From Streptomyces tateyamensis (lineage in GTDB: Bacteria; Actinomycetota; Actinomycetes; Streptomycetales; Streptomycetaceae): 64,000 nt of DNA. Location: NCBI RefSeq assembly GCF_003205575.1, contig NZ_PYBW01000045.1:24412-88411 (forward strand), given 5' to 3'. Every line of letters starts with the position of its first letter. Position 1 is the first letter of the stretch. The position numbers were made by a program, and so were the translations under genes. Below the pieces are notes generated by a model that was not told where the DNA came from, did not search any database, and saw nothing but the letters and a program-made list of their open reading frames with translations. This document shows, in pieces, positions 28,841 through 37,659 of the stretch.

Positions 28841-29428
28841 GTGAGCACGACACAGCCCCTCGTCCTCGCGGCCGAACTGGCCGCCGCCTGGAGCGACATC
28901 CAGGCCCATCACAGTGACCTGCCCGACCTCGCCTCTCCCGAGGCGCTGATCGGCGAGTCCTCCTCGGCCTGCGGCACCCGGCTCGGCTTCGAGCGGCTGC
29001 TGCACGAGGCCGCCCACGGCCTGGCCGCGGCCCGCGACATCCGGGACACCTCCCGGGCGGGGCGCTACCACAACCGCCGCTTCCTGCTGCTCGCCTCCGA
29101 GCTGGGGCTGGCCCACCCGGTCGAGCCGCACGCCAGCAGCGGCTTCTCCCAGGTGACCATGCTCAGCGAGACGCAGGAGCGGTACGCCGCCACCATCGAG
29201 CGTCTGGAGCGGGCGCTCGGTGCCCACCAGCAGGCGGTGGCCGGCTCGGCGGACGGCGGGGTGCTGCGCACCTTCCGCGGCCCGGCGGCCCGGCACGGCT
29301 CCTCCGGCGGCGGCGTGCGGGTCAAGGCCGTCTGCGGCTGCGGCCGCAACGTCCGGGTGGTCCCCTCGGTGCTCGCCCAGGCTTCGATCGTGTGCGGAGC
29401 CTGCCAGCAGCCCTTCAAGATCGCCTGA
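28841..29428 (+). CDS. SprT-like HExxH protein with C-terminal zinc ribbon
   Basis: This 195-residue protein contains HEAAH at residues 55-59 (FERLLHEAAHGLAAARDI), the zinc-metallopeptidase HExxH pattern of SprT/ImmA-like domains. A conserved RAGRYHNRRFLLLASELGL segment follows. The C-terminus has two Cys pairs, Cys165/Cys167 and Cys185/Cys188 (CGCG and CGAC), consistent with a zinc ribbon. Proteins of this kind are common in Streptomyces and phages but have no settled function. GTG start at 28841. It lies between proS and rpsP on the same strand. Confidence 0.75.
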   Translation: MSTTQPLVLAAELAAAWSDIQAHHSDLPDLASPEALIGESSSACGTRLGFERLLHEAAHGLAAARDIRDTSRAGRYHNRRFLLLASELGLAHPVEPHASSGFSQVTMLSETQERYAATIERLERALGAHQQAVAGSADGGVLRTFRGPAARHGSSGGGVRVKAVCGCGRNVRVVPSVLAQASIVCGACQQPFKIA

Positions 29429-29629
29429 TCGCCCCGGCGGTCCCCCCGCTCGCTCCCTCCGGCCCGAGGTCGGGGGGAGCGCGGCGTCTGTGGCACAATG
29501 GATGGCTGATACCCGACAGCCTGTGGACCCTCTCTCCCCTGGCTGGCGTGTCACCGGAACGGCCGACCCCACAACCCCACGTGGCGTACGGCCGCTCACC
29601 CACGTCAACTCTCAGGAGAATCCACTCCC

Positions 29630-30061
29630 GTGGCAGTCAAGATCAAGCTCAAGCGTCTCGGCAAGATCCGCTCCCCGCACTACCGCATCGTGGTCGCCGA
29701 CTCGCGCACCAAGCGTGACGGTCGCGCCATCGAGGAGATCGGCATCTACCAGCCGACCTACAACCCCTCGAAGATCCAGGTCGACGGCGAGCGCGCCCAG
29801 TACTGGCTGTCCGTCGGCGCCCAGCCGACCGAGCCGGTGCTCGCGATCCTGAAGCTGACCGGCGACTGGCAGAAGTTCAAGGGCCTGCCGGCCCCGGCGC
29901 CGCTGCTGGTTGCCGAGCCCAAGGTCGAGGACTTCTCGCACCTGTTCGCCAAGGCCGTCGCCGGCTTCGAGGACGCCACCACCGGTGTCGCCATCACCCC
30001 GAAGGCCAAGAAGTCGGACAAGGCCGAGGCTGAGGCCGACGCCGCTTCCACCGAGGCCTGA
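29630..30061 (+). CDS. rpsP: 30S ribosomal protein S16
   Basis: S16 is an early-binding assembly protein of the small subunit. The 143-residue product has the typical start [20 protein letters not shown] and core [18 protein letters not shown]. The C-terminal 55 residues are an acidic, Ala-rich extension as often in actinobacteria. GTG at 29630 follows AGGAGAA. A candidate -10 (CACAAT, about 29490-29495) lies upstream. It starts an rpsP-khpA-rimM-trmD-rplS unit. Confidence 0.97.
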   Translation: MAVKIKLKRLGKIRSPHYRIVVADSRTKRDGRAIEEIGIYQPTYNPSKIQVDGERAQYWLSVGAQPTEPVLAILKLTGDWQKFKGLPAPAPLLVAEPKVEDFSHLFAKAVAGFEDATTGVAITPKAKKSDKAEAEADAASTEA

Positions 30062-30063
30062 CC

Positions 30064-30303
30064 GTGATCGAGGACGCCCTCGATCACCTGGTGAAGGGCA
30101 TCGTCGAGCACCCCGACGACGTGCAGGTGCGCCAGCGCAACCTGCGTCGCGGGAACACCATCGAGGTGCGCGTGCACCCCGATGACCTCGGCAAGGTGAT
30201 CGGCCGTGGCGGCCGCACCGCGCGTGCGCTGCGCACCGTGGTGGGAGCGCTCGGCGGTCGCAACGTCCGCGTCGACCTGGTCGACGTGGACGACATCCGC
30301 TGA
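30064..30303 (+). CDS. khpA: KH-domain RNA-binding protein KhpA
   Basis: This 79-residue KH-domain protein has the GRGG nucleic-acid loop in [18 protein letters not shown]. Such proteins pair with KhpB/Jag and bind RNA in Gram-positive bacteria, affecting division and mRNA levels. GTG start is two bases after the rpsP stop, implying translational coupling. Standard member of the rpsP operon. Confidence 0.95.
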   Translation: MIEDALDHLVKGIVEHPDDVQVRQRNLRRGNTIEVRVHPDDLGKVIGRGGRTARALRTVVGALGGRNVRVDLVDVDDIR

Positions 30304-30329
30304 CGAACGATCACCGTCGTCTGCTCGTG

Positions 30330-30365
30330 GACCGGCCGGGACGCCTCGATGCGTCCCGGCCGGTC
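30330..30365 (+). terminator. hairpin between khpA and rimM
   Basis: Arms 30330-30344 and 30351-30365 form a perfect 15-bp stem with loop CTCGAT, followed by CCGTTT. It lies in the 94-base gap before rimM and probably attenuates the downstream genes. Confidence 0.85.
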
Positions 30366-30397
30366 CCGTTTCGCGTACTAGTGCTCAGGAGTGCACC

Positions 30398-30946
30398 GTG
30401 CAGCTCGTCGTCGGCCGGATCGGCCGTGCCCACGGCATCAGGGGGGACGTCTTCGTGGAGGTCCGCACCGACGAGCCGGAACTGCGGCTCGGCCCCGGTG
30501 CGGTGCTGGCCACCGACCCGGCCGCGATCGGCCCGCTGACCGTGGAGTCCGGCAAGGTGCACAGCGGCCGGCTGCTGATCCGGTTCGCCGGGGTCAAGGA
30601 CCGCACCGCCGCCGAGGCGCTGCGCAACACCATGCTGATCGCCGAGGTGGACCCGGACGAGCGTCCCGAGGAAGAGGACGAGTACTACGACCACCAGCTG
30701 ATCGGCCTGGACGTGGTGCTGGCCGACGGCACTCCGGTCGGCGAGCTGACCGAGGTGGTCCACCTGCCGTACCAGGACCTGCTGACCGTGACCAGGCCGG
30801 ACGGCACCGAGGTGCTGATCCCGTTCGTCGAGCAGATCGTGCCGACCATCGACCTGGCCGAGCAGCGCTGCGTGATCACCCCGCCGCCCGGACTGGTGGA
30901 CGGGGTCGACGCGGTGGTCGACGGCGGTCCGGAGCAGCCCCGGTGA
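30398..30946 (+). CDS. rimM: ribosome maturation factor RimM
   Basis: RimM binds the 30S head and S19 and aids maturation. The 182-residue protein begins [20 protein letters not shown] and has the N-terminal RimM barrel. The PRC-barrel C-terminal domain starts near [16 protein letters not shown] at 30398 is six bases from CAGGAG. It overlaps trmD by four bases (GTGA), typical of this pair. Confidence 0.96.
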   Translation: MQLVVGRIGRAHGIRGDVFVEVRTDEPELRLGPGAVLATDPAAIGPLTVESGKVHSGRLLIRFAGVKDRTAAEALRNTMLIAEVDPDERPEEEDEYYDHQLIGLDVVLADGTPVGELTEVVHLPYQDLLTVTRPDGTEVLIPFVEQIVPTIDLAEQRCVITPPPGLVDGVDAVVDGGPEQPR

Positions 30947-31773
30947 CCGAGAGCACGCGGATCGACGTCGTCACCATCTTCCCGGAGTACCTGGAGCCGC
31001 TGAACGTCTCGCTGGTCGGCAAGGCCCGGGCCCGCGGCCGGCTCGACGTGCACCTGCACGACCTGCGCTCCTGGACCCACGACGTGCACCGCACGGTGGA
31101 CGACACCCCCTACGGTGGCGGCCCCGGCATGGTGATGAAGCCGGAGCCCTGGGGCGAGGCGCTGGACGCGGTGCTCGCGGCCGGGCCCGCCGACCAGGTG
31201 CCCACCCTGGTGGTGCCCACCCCGAGCGGCGTGCCGTTCACCCAGGAGCTGGCCCAGGAGCTGGCCGCCCGCCCGTGGCTGGCCTTCGCGCCGGCCCGGT
31301 ACGAGGGGATCGACCGGCGGGTGATCGAGGAGGCGGCCACCCGGATGCCGGTGGTCGAGACCTCGATCGGCGACTACGTGCTGGCCGGCGGCGAGGTCGC
31401 GGTGCTGGTGATGGTGGAGGCGATCGCCCGGCTGCTGCCCGGGGTGCTGGGCAACGCCGAGTCGCACCGGGACGACTCCTTCGCACCGGGGGCGATGGCC
31501 GACCTGCTGGAGGGCCCGGTGTACACCAAGCCCGCCCAGTGGCGCGGCCGCGAGGTGCCCGAGGTGCTGCTCAGCGGCAACCACGGGCTGATCGCCCGCT
31601 GGCGCCGCGAGCAGGCCTTCGCCCGCACCCTGGCCAACCGGCCCGACCTGGTCGGGCGCTGGCAGCTGGGCGGCTTCGACAAGAAGGAGCGGGCGGCGCT
31701 GGCCGCGCTCGGGCTGAGCTGGGACGAGGCGGCCGGCCGATTTCGTCCGACAGCCGGTGCTGTGGAAGAATAG
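30943..31773 (+). CDS. trmD: tRNA (guanine37-N1)-methyltransferase TrmD
   Basis: TrmD methylates G37 next to the anticodon, preventing frameshifts. The 276-residue SPOUT protein starts [16 protein letters not shown] and has the trefoil-knot motif [13 protein letters not shown], with YEGIDRRV and [15 protein letters not shown]. The start overlaps the end of rimM. The long reading frame upstream in the same phase is coincidental within rimM. Confidence 0.96.
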   Translation: MTESTRIDVVTIFPEYLEPLNVSLVGKARARGRLDVHLHDLRSWTHDVHRTVDDTPYGGGPGMVMKPEPWGEALDAVLAAGPADQVPTLVVPTPSGVPFTQELAQELAARPWLAFAPARYEGIDRRVIEEAATRMPVVETSIGDYVLAGGEVAVLVMVEAIARLLPGVLGNAESHRDDSFAPGAMADLLEGPVYTKPAQWRGREVPEVLLSGNHGLIARWRREQAFARTLANRPDLVGRWQLGGFDKKERAALAALGLSWDEAAGRFRPTAGAVEE

Positions 31774-31793
31774 GCGGCTGTTGTCTGTCGCCG

Positions 31794-31813
31794 GGCTCCC
31801 CACCGTGGGAGCC
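31794..31813 (+). promoter_or_regulatory. small hairpin in the rplS leader
   Basis: GGCTCCC at 31794-31800 pairs with GGGAGCC at 31807-31813, loop CACCGT. It lies in the 155-base trmD-rplS gap and could be part of a leader structure or a weak terminator. Confidence 0.45.
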
Positions 31814-31928
31814 GGTGGTCCGGTGTCCCCGCCACGGGGGAGCCGCCCAGGGCCGAGGTGACCCGCAGCACCAACCCATCGTGACGAATTTCCGTGGGCG
31901 GCCCGTGGCGCCCGCGATGGAGAGCAAC

Positions 31929-32279
31929 ATGAGCAACAAGCTCGCTGCTGTCGACGCGTCCTCGCTGCGCACCGACATCCCGGCCTTCCGCGCCGGTGAC
32001 ACCCTGAAGGTCCACGTTCGGGTCATCGAGGGCAGCCGCTCCCGTGTCCAGGTCTTCCAGGGCGTCGTGATCCGCCGCCACGGTGCGGGCATCGGTGAGA
32101 CCTTCACCGTCCGCAAGGTGAGCTTCAACGTCGGCGTGGAGCGCACCTTCCCGGTGCACACCCCGGTCGTCGAGAAGATCGAGGTCGTCACCCGCGGTGA
32201 CGTCCGTCGCGCCAAGCTGTACTACCTGCGTGACCTGCGCGGCAAGGCCGCGAAGATCAAGGAGAAGCGCGACCGCTGA
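31929..32279 (+). CDS. rplS: 50S ribosomal protein L19
   Basis: L19 sits at the subunit interface. The 116-residue product has [22 protein letters not shown] and [21 protein letters not shown] typical of L19. ATG at 31929 lies six bases after GGAG (31919-31922); an ATG at 31917 would put the ribosome site inside the coding sequence. Four signal peptidase genes follow on the same strand. Confidence 0.97.
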   Translation: MSNKLAAVDASSLRTDIPAFRAGDTLKVHVRVIEGSRSRVQVFQGVVIRRHGAGIGETFTVRKVSFNVGVERTFPVHTPVVEKIEVVTRGDVRRAKLYYLRDLRGKAAKIKEKRDR

Positions 32280-32343
32280 TCCGCTGTCCCCGGGTCGCCC
32301 CGGGAGTACAGCACGCTCATCCGGGGCCGCTAAGCTCAGCCCG

Positions 32344-33309
32344 ATGAGCACGCAAGAACCGATCGCGGACCGCGACGGCACCGCCGCACCTTCGGGTACG
32401 GACGAGCCGTCGCGGTCCGCGGCCGTTTCCGGGGCGCTCCTGACCGCGGCGCCCGACGAGGCGTCAGCGCCCGGCGAGGCGTCAGCGCCCGGCGAGGCTT
32501 CAACGCCCGGCGAAGGGCCGGCGTCGTCCGGTGAAGCGTCCGCCTCCGACGAAGCCGCGGCGTCCGAAACGGTGCCCAAAGCGGTGTCCGAGGACGACGC
32601 GTCGCCGACCGGTGGCTGGCGGCTGCGCGACCTGGCCAAGCTGGGCGCCCTGTGCGTGCTGGTGCTCCTGCTGCTGAACGCCTTCGTGGCGCAGCCCTTC
32701 GCGGTGCCCTCGGCCTCGATGGAGAACACCCTGCGGCCCGGCGACCGGCTGATCGTCAACAAGCTGGCCTACCAGTTCGGCGGCTCCGTGCACCGCGGTG
32801 ACGTGGTGGTCTTCGACGGCACCGACTCCTTCGTGCCCGGCGGCGACAACCCCGGGGGGATCGGCGCCGAGCTGGACAAGCTGGCCGGTGCGCTGGGCCT
32901 GGGCGACGGGGGCGGCACGGTCTTCGTGAAGCGGGTGATCGGGGTCGGCGGGGACCGGGTGACCTACCGGGCCGGTGCGGATGCGCTGACCGTCAACGGC
33001 GTGCGGCTGGCCGAGTCCGACTACCTGTTCCCGGGTGACGCACCGTCAAGCGTGGGCTTCGACATCCAGGTGCCGCCCGGCGAGCTCTTCCTGCTCGGTG
33101 ACCACCGCAGCGCCTCCCGCGACTCGCGCGACCACCTGGGCGACCCGGGCGGCGGCTTCGTGCCGGTGCGCAAGGTGATCGGCCGGGCCGCGTGGGTGGT
33201 CTTCCCGCTGGGGCACTGGCGCTCGCTGGACCGGCCGGCCGGCTTCGCCGCCCTCGCTCCGGCAGGCGCGTCGGCAGGGGGGACCGGTGGCCGTGGGGAC
33301 CAGGGGTAG
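32344..33309 (+). CDS. sipW: type I signal peptidase (first of four)
   Basis: Type I signal peptidases cut signal peptides from secreted proteins at the outer membrane face using a Ser-Lys dyad. This 321-residue member has a long disordered acidic N-terminus (about 90 residues with an EASAPG triplication), one membrane helix near 98-116, catalytic Ser125 in PSASMENTL and Lys196 in VKRVIGVGG. Box E-like LLGDHRSASRDSRD is present. ATG follows TAAGCT by eight bases, so it may be leaderless. It is the first of four tandem paralogues, as in Streptomyces sipW-X-Y-Z; the letter is assigned by position only. Confidence 0.9.
   Translation: MSTQEPIADRDGTAAPSGTDEPSRSAAVSGALLTAAPDEASAPGEASAPGEASTPGEGPASSGEASASDEAAASETVPKAVSEDDASPTGGWRLRDLAKLGALCVLVLLLLNAFVAQPFAVPSASMENTLRPGDRLIVNKLAYQFGGSVHRGDVVVFDGTDSFVPGGDNPGGIGAELDKLAGALGLGDGGGTVFVKRVIGVGGDRVTYRAGADALTVNGVRLAESDYLFPGDAPSSVGFDIQVPPGELFLLGDHRSASRDSRDHLGDPGGGFVPVRKVIGRAAWVVFPLGHWRSLDRPAGFAALAPAGASAGGTGGRGDQG
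32458..32511 (+). repeat. three 18-nt tandem repeats within the first signal peptidase gene
   Basis: Three consecutive 18-base units, two identical and one with three differences, encode (EASAPG)x2 and EASTPG in the disordered N-terminus. Confidence 0.9.
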
Positions 33310-34237
33310 GGGCCAGGCCGCCGAGCCGGTGCAACTGGACGAGCCGGTACCGGCCCGCGGCCGGGCCGAGCGCCGGCGCACCGCCAAGCGCGCGGCCCGG
33401 CGCGGCCGGCGCTCGCTGCTGCGCGAACTGCCGATCATCGCGGTGGTCGCGCTGCTGATCGCGCTGGCCCTGAAGACCTTCTTCGTGCAGGTCTTCGTGA
33501 TCCCGTCCGGGTCGATGGAGCAGACCATCCAAATCGGCGACCGGGTGCTGGTGGACAAGCTGACGCCGTGGTTCGGCAGTACCCCGCACCGCGGCGACGT
33601 GGTGGTCTTCAAGGACCCGGGGGGCTGGCTGGAGAACGAGCACCGCACCAGCACCGACGGGCCGCTGGCCCGCGGGGTCAAGGAGGCCTTCGGTTACGTC
33701 GGCCTGCTGCCCTCGGACAACGAGCAGGACCTGATCAAGCGGGTGATCGGGGTCGGCGGCGACACCGTGGTCTGCTGCGATCCGCAGGGCCGGATCACGG
33801 TCAACGGCACCCCGATCGCGGAGCCCTACCTGGCGCCGGGCAACCCGCCCTCGCGCAACCCGTTCCGGGTCACGGTGCCCCAGGGGCGGTTGTGGGTGAT
33901 GGGCGACCACCGTGACCTGTCGGCGGACTCGCGGTACCACATGGACCAGCCCGGCGGGGGTACGGTGCCGGTGGAGAACTTGATCGGCCGGGCCTTCATG
34001 ATCGCCTGGCCGCTGGGTCGCTGGCAGTCCATCAGCCGACCCGACTATCCGGCCGTCGCCGCCGCGGCGCCCGGTCAATCCGTTGGGCCTAGGCCGGACC
34101 TCTCCCAAGCTTCACTCGTTATGGGGATGTTGGGGGCTTGGCCGGCGGTACGTCGACGCAGGCGCGGGGGTGATCGGGCGTTGGTTCCGGTTGACCGCCC
34201 GGCGTGTGGGAAGACCCGGGTGGGACGCCCGGGGTGA
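33287..34237 (+). CDS. sipX: type I signal peptidase (second of four)
   Basis: A 316-residue signal peptidase with a basic N-terminus, one membrane helix near 48-65, catalytic Ser76 in PSGSMEQTI and Lys151 in LIKRVIGVGG. It ends with a long tail after WPLGRWQS. It overlaps the end of the first gene by 23 bases, so translation is probably coupled. The GTG at 33287 follows a GGGG run. Nucleotides 33735-33798 are identical to a stretch of the fourth gene, suggesting recent gene conversion. Name by position. Confidence 0.88.
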   Translation: MAVGTRGRGQAAEPVQLDEPVPARGRAERRRTAKRAARRGRRSLLRELPIIAVVALLIALALKTFFVQVFVIPSGSMEQTIQIGDRVLVDKLTPWFGSTPHRGDVVVFKDPGGWLENEHRTSTDGPLARGVKEAFGYVGLLPSDNEQDLIKRVIGVGGDTVVCCDPQGRITVNGTPIAEPYLAPGNPPSRNPFRVTVPQGRLWVMGDHRDLSADSRYHMDQPGGGTVPVENLIGRAFMIAWPLGRWQSISRPDYPAVAAAAPGQSVGPRPDLSQASLVMGMLGAWPAVRRRRRGGDRALVPVDRPACGKTRVGRPG

Positions 34238-34328
34238 TAGAGAAGTGCAGAAGTACCAGGCGCGTTGCCCGCTGTGCGGGACTGATGAGCGCGGACGGCA
34301 GTCGTTCGCACAGCAGGGAGGAGTTGAC

Positions 34329-35303
34329 GTGGGGGATCTGGTGATCGGTGCCCGCGGAGCCGACGAGCCCGAGGGCTCGGGCGGTCGCACGGCACAGTCC
34401 ACCGAGTCCGCCGGCCCCGGGGATCCGGGCGAGGACGGACACGGTCGGGACCACCTGGCGGACGGAGCCGAGCCGCCTGCGGCGGGCCCCGAGCCGCTGG
34501 CGGATGACGAGGGCAGTCGGCGCCCGGTCGAGCGCAAGCAGCGCTCGTTCTGGAAGGAGCTGCCGATCCTGATCGGCATCGCCCTGGTGCTGGCCCTGGT
34601 CATCAAGACCTTCTTCGTGCAGGCCTTCTCCATCCCCTCGGAGTCGATGCAGAACACCCTGCAGGTCGGCGACCGGGTGCTGGTGGACAAGCTGACGCCC
34701 TGGTTCGGCGCCAAGCCGGACCGCGGCGAGGTGGTGGTCTTCCACGACCCGGGCGGCTGGCTCGGTGAGGTGCCCTCTCAGGAGAGCTCCAACCCGGTGG
34801 TCCGCGGCATCCAGGACGTGCTGAGCTTCATCGGCCTGATGCCCTCGGCCAACGAGAAGGACCTGATCAAGCGGGTGGTGGCAGTCGGTGGCGACACCAT
34901 CGAGTGCCAGGGCAACGGGCCGTTGAAGGTCAACGGCGTCGCGCTCAACGAGCCGTACGTGTTCGACTCCAACCCGGAGCTCGGCGCCTGCGGCAACAAG
35001 CCGTTCGGGCCGGTCAAGGTCCCCTCGGGCCGGCTCTGGGTGATGGGCGACCACCGCGACGACTCGCTGGACTCGCGCTACCACATGGACCAGCCCGGTG
35101 GCGGCAGCGTGCCGGTGGACAACGTGGTGGGGCGCGCCTTCGTGGTGGCCTGGCCGCTGAACCACTGGTCGACGCTTCCGGTGCCGTCGACGTTCGGCCA
35201 GAAGGGCCTGTCGGCCGCGGGCGCGGTGGCGCCTCCGGCGCTGGCCGTGGCCGGGGCGCTGCCGGCTGCCTGGTGGCTGCGCCGCCGGCGCGAGCAGGTC
35301 TGA
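34329..35303 (+). CDS. sipY: type I signal peptidase (third of four)
   Basis: A 324-residue signal peptidase. After an acidic, disordered N-terminus of about 75 residues it has a membrane helix near 80-100, catalytic Ser106 in PSESMQNTL and Lys181 in LIKRVVAVGG. A second hydrophobic segment lies near the C-terminus (AVAPPALAVAGALPAAWW), so the enzyme has a C-terminal anchor, as described for some Streptomyces signal peptidases. GTG at 34329 is chosen because GGGAGGAG ends five bases upstream; the frame stays open to 34083 but without homology. Name by position. Confidence 0.88.
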   Translation: MGDLVIGARGADEPEGSGGRTAQSTESAGPGDPGEDGHGRDHLADGAEPPAAGPEPLADDEGSRRPVERKQRSFWKELPILIGIALVLALVIKTFFVQAFSIPSESMQNTLQVGDRVLVDKLTPWFGAKPDRGEVVVFHDPGGWLGEVPSQESSNPVVRGIQDVLSFIGLMPSANEKDLIKRVVAVGGDTIECQGNGPLKVNGVALNEPYVFDSNPELGACGNKPFGPVKVPSGRLWVMGDHRDDSLDSRYHMDQPGGGSVPVDNVVGRAFVVAWPLNHWSTLPVPSTFGQKGLSAAGAVAPPALAVAGALPAAWWLRRRREQV

Positions 35304-35526
35304 GGGCGGCGTCGTCCTGACCGGGGCGATGCCGACGGGGCTGGTGCCGAGCTGACCGGGACGAGGCGGACCGGGCGGGTGCCGAGCTGACCGGTTCGGT
35401 GCCGGACGGGCTGGGTCCCGATCCGGTGTAGGGCCTTGCGCGGGCCGTGGTACCGACGAGTAATCTGCTCGGACGTGCCACGGCCCGCTGCCGTGTCCGG
35501 CCCCTCGCCTCCCTGGACGGTCCCCG

Positions 35527-36357
35527 ATGAGCAGCCTCGCCGACGAAGCACCCGGCCCCGCCGCTGCCCCGGCCGCGCCCGCCCCCGCGCCGCGCAGCCG
35601 CCGGCTCTGGGGAGTACTGCAGGGGATCGCGCTGACGGTGGGCCTGGTCCTGCTGGTCGGCGGCTTCGTGCTGACCGCCGTCGAGTACCGGCCCAGCTTC
35701 GTGCCGACCGCCTCGATGTCGCCGACGATCGCCGCCGGAGACACCGTGCTGGTCCACCCACTGGGCAAGGCGGCGGTAGGGCGCGGGGACATCGTGGTCT
35801 TCAAGGACCCGCAGTGGGGAGACGAGACCCTGGTCAAGCGGGTGATCGGGGTCGGCGGCGACACCGTGGTCTGCTGCGATCCGCAGGGCCGGATCACCGT
35901 CAACGGGGTGCCGGTGACCGAGCCGTACCTGGCCGACGGGCTGCTCACGGCCCAGCCGTCCGGGAGCGCCGGGGACGCCGGGGGCAGCCTTGCGGGCGTC
36001 GCGCAGCAGCAACTGCACCAGACCTTCAACGCCCAGGTGCCGGCGGGCCGGCTGTTCGTGCTGGGCGACAACCGGCTCGGCTCGCTGGACTCCCGGGTGC
36101 ACCTGGACCAGTTGGCCGGCAGCATCCCGGTCGACGGGGTGTCGGGGCGGGTGGCGGCGACCGTCTGGCCGTTCGGGCACTGGCGGACGGCGTCGCGCAC
36201 GACGGCCTTCGACGCCCTGCCCGGGCCGGCCGCGGGGCAGCCCGGGCCGCTGATGCCGCTGATCTGGGCGATGCTGGCGGGGACCGCGGTGATCGTGCTG
36301 GTCTCGCTCACCACGCCGGCAGCGGCGGTGGTGCGGTGGGCGCGGCGGCGGCGCTGA
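35527..36357 (+). CDS. sipZ: type I signal peptidase (fourth of four)
   Basis: A 276-residue signal peptidase with a membrane helix near 32-50, catalytic Ser63 in PTASMSPTI and Lys104 in LVKRVIGVGG, and a C-terminal helix (LIWAMLAGTAVIVLVSL) giving two anchors. It shares bases 35834-35897 exactly with part of the second gene. A 223-base gap separates it from the third gene, so it may be transcribed separately. Name by position. Confidence 0.88.
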   Translation: MSSLADEAPGPAAAPAAPAPAPRSRRLWGVLQGIALTVGLVLLVGGFVLTAVEYRPSFVPTASMSPTIAAGDTVLVHPLGKAAVGRGDIVVFKDPQWGDETLVKRVIGVGGDTVVCCDPQGRITVNGVPVTEPYLADGLLTAQPSGSAGDAGGSLAGVAQQQLHQTFNAQVPAGRLFVLGDNRLGSLDSRVHLDQLAGSIPVDGVSGRVAATVWPFGHWRTASRTTAFDALPGPAAGQPGPLMPLIWAMLAGTAVIVLVSLTTPAAAVVRWARRRR

Positions 36358-36455
36358 CCCTCCGGGGACACCGGCGGGGCTGAGCGTCCTCCGGGGCCTC
36401 CGGGGCCTCCGGGGCTGAGTGGCCGGGCCACCGGGGGCCGAGCGGTGCGGGACCA

Positions 36456-36971
36456 GTGGAGGTGGCGGTGACCGGACCCGAGGTGCGGCGGCGCAGGGCA
36501 GCCCGGGTGCTGCTGCTGGACGCGGCCGACCGGGTGCTGCTGTTGCGCGGGTCGGACCCGGCCGACCCGTCCCGGACCTGGTGGTTCGCGCCCGGCGGCG
36601 GGCTGGAACCGGGGGAGGAGCCGCGGGCGGCCGCGCTGCGCGAACTGGCCGAGGAGACCGGGCTGACCGGGATCGAGCTGGGCCCGCAGGTGGCCGAGGA
36701 GGTGGCGGTCTTCACGTTCGACGGGCACCCGTACGAGCAGTGGCAGGTGTTCTTCCTGGCCCGCACCGGGCAGGCGCCCGCTACGGCCGACATGGACAGC
36801 TCCGGCAGCGCTCCCGAGGAGCGCGAGCACCTGCTGGAAGCGCGCTGGTGGACCCTGGCCGAGCTGGCCGGGGCGGCCGGCGCCGAGGAGCCGGTCTACC
36901 CCGAGGGGCTGGCCCGGCTGCTGGCCCGGTTGGCCGCCGAGCGGGTGCCGCCCCGGGCAAGCGCGCGATAA
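36456..36971 (+). CDS. Nudix hydrolase
   Basis: Nudix enzymes hydrolyse nucleoside diphosphates linked to another group. This 171-residue protein has a complete Nudix box beginning GGGLEPGEEPRAAALRELAEETGL (G-x5-E-x7-REUxEExGU), with the metal-binding Glu residues intact. The substrate is unknown. GTG at 36456 starts MEVAVTGPEVRRR. It lies between the signal peptidase cluster and the DUF2469 gene. Confidence 0.9.
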   Translation: MEVAVTGPEVRRRRAARVLLLDAADRVLLLRGSDPADPSRTWWFAPGGGLEPGEEPRAAALRELAEETGLTGIELGPQVAEEVAVFTFDGHPYEQWQVFFLARTGQAPATADMDSSGSAPEEREHLLEARWWTLAELAGAAGAEEPVYPEGLARLLARLAAERVPPRASAR

Positions 36972-37037
36972 CGCTCTGCGAGGAGGTGCCGTGGTCCACA
37001 ATGGGGATGGACCTGACGGAGCTGAGGGGACGCCTGG

Positions 37038-37364
37038 ATGAGTGCGGAAGATCTCGAAAAGTACGAGACCGAGATGGAGCTCAAGCTCTACCGGGAGTAC
37101 AAGGACGTCGTCGGGCTGTTCAAGTACGTGATCGAGACCGAGCGCCGGTTCTACCTCACCAATGACTACGAGCTGCAGGTGCACTCGGTGCAGGGCGAGG
37201 TGTTCTTCGAGGTCTCGATGGCCGACGCGTGGGTCTGGGACATGTACCGGCCGGCCCGGTTCGTCCGCAAGGTGCGGGTGCTGACCTTCAAGGACGTGAA
37301 CATCGAGGAGCTCGCGAAGAGCGACCTGGAGCTGCCGTCGGACGAGGCGGGGTTCGGGAGCTGA
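37038..37364 (+). CDS. DUF2469 family protein
   Basis: This 108-residue protein begins MSAEDLEKYETEMELKLYREYKDVV and belongs to the DUF2469 family, found in nearly all actinobacteria at this chromosomal position before yraN. Function is unknown. Acidic at the N-terminus with a mixed alpha/beta profile. ATG start follows GGGACGCCTGG. Downstream lies a minisatellite. Confidence 0.92.
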   Translation: MSAEDLEKYETEMELKLYREYKDVVGLFKYVIETERRFYLTNDYELQVHSVQGEVFFEVSMADAWVWDMYRPARFVRKVRVLTFKDVNIEELAKSDLELPSDEAGFGS

Positions 37365-37440
37365 CGCGGCGTCGGGCCCTGGGGTGCGTGCGTCCTCCGG
37401 GGTTCGCTGCTCGCGATTCGCCTGCTGGCGGTGCGCCCTT

Positions 37441-37560
37441 CCGGCGGTTCGACCTCCGGCGTTCGGGTGTCCGGCGTTCTGGCCGCCGGCGTTCCGGTTT
37501 CCCGCGTTCTGACTTCTGGCGGCCTGGCTTTCGGCGTTCCGGTTTCCCGCGTTCTGACTT
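37441..37560 (+). repeat. 15-nt tandem repeat array
   Basis: Eight consecutive 15-base units with consensus close to CCGGCGTTCcGGttt fill 37441-37560 exactly. Two 30-base pairs of units (37487-37516 and 37532-37561) are identical. Decayed units may extend back to about 37396. The array is intergenic between the DUF2469 gene and yraN and adjoins two DnaA-box-like sites. Confidence 0.9.
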
Positions 37561-37566
37561 CCTGTG

Positions 37567-37593
37567 CTGTCCACAGGCCCCGGGTTGTCCACA
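37567..37593 (+). promoter_or_regulatory. pair of DnaA-box-like sites
   Basis: CTGTCCACA at 37567-37575 and TTGTCCACA at 37585-37593, 18 bases apart, match the Streptomyces DnaA box TTGTCCACA (the first with one permitted change). They follow the 15-nt repeat array. Confidence 0.55.
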
Positions 37594-37659
37594 GGTTCCG
37601 GGCTGCTGATGGTGCGTCGGGCCCCGGCGCGGCAACCTCCGTGACCGGAGGTGATCGCG

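Noticed and set aside
31917..31928. Earlier ATG for rplS
   Set aside because: It would place the GGAG ribosome site inside the gene; L19 similarity begins at 31929.
37441..37609. Pentapeptide-repeat protein encoded by the 15-nt array
   Set aside because: The apparent pentapeptides follow only from the repeat length; frames lack A(D/N)LXX consensus and a credible start.
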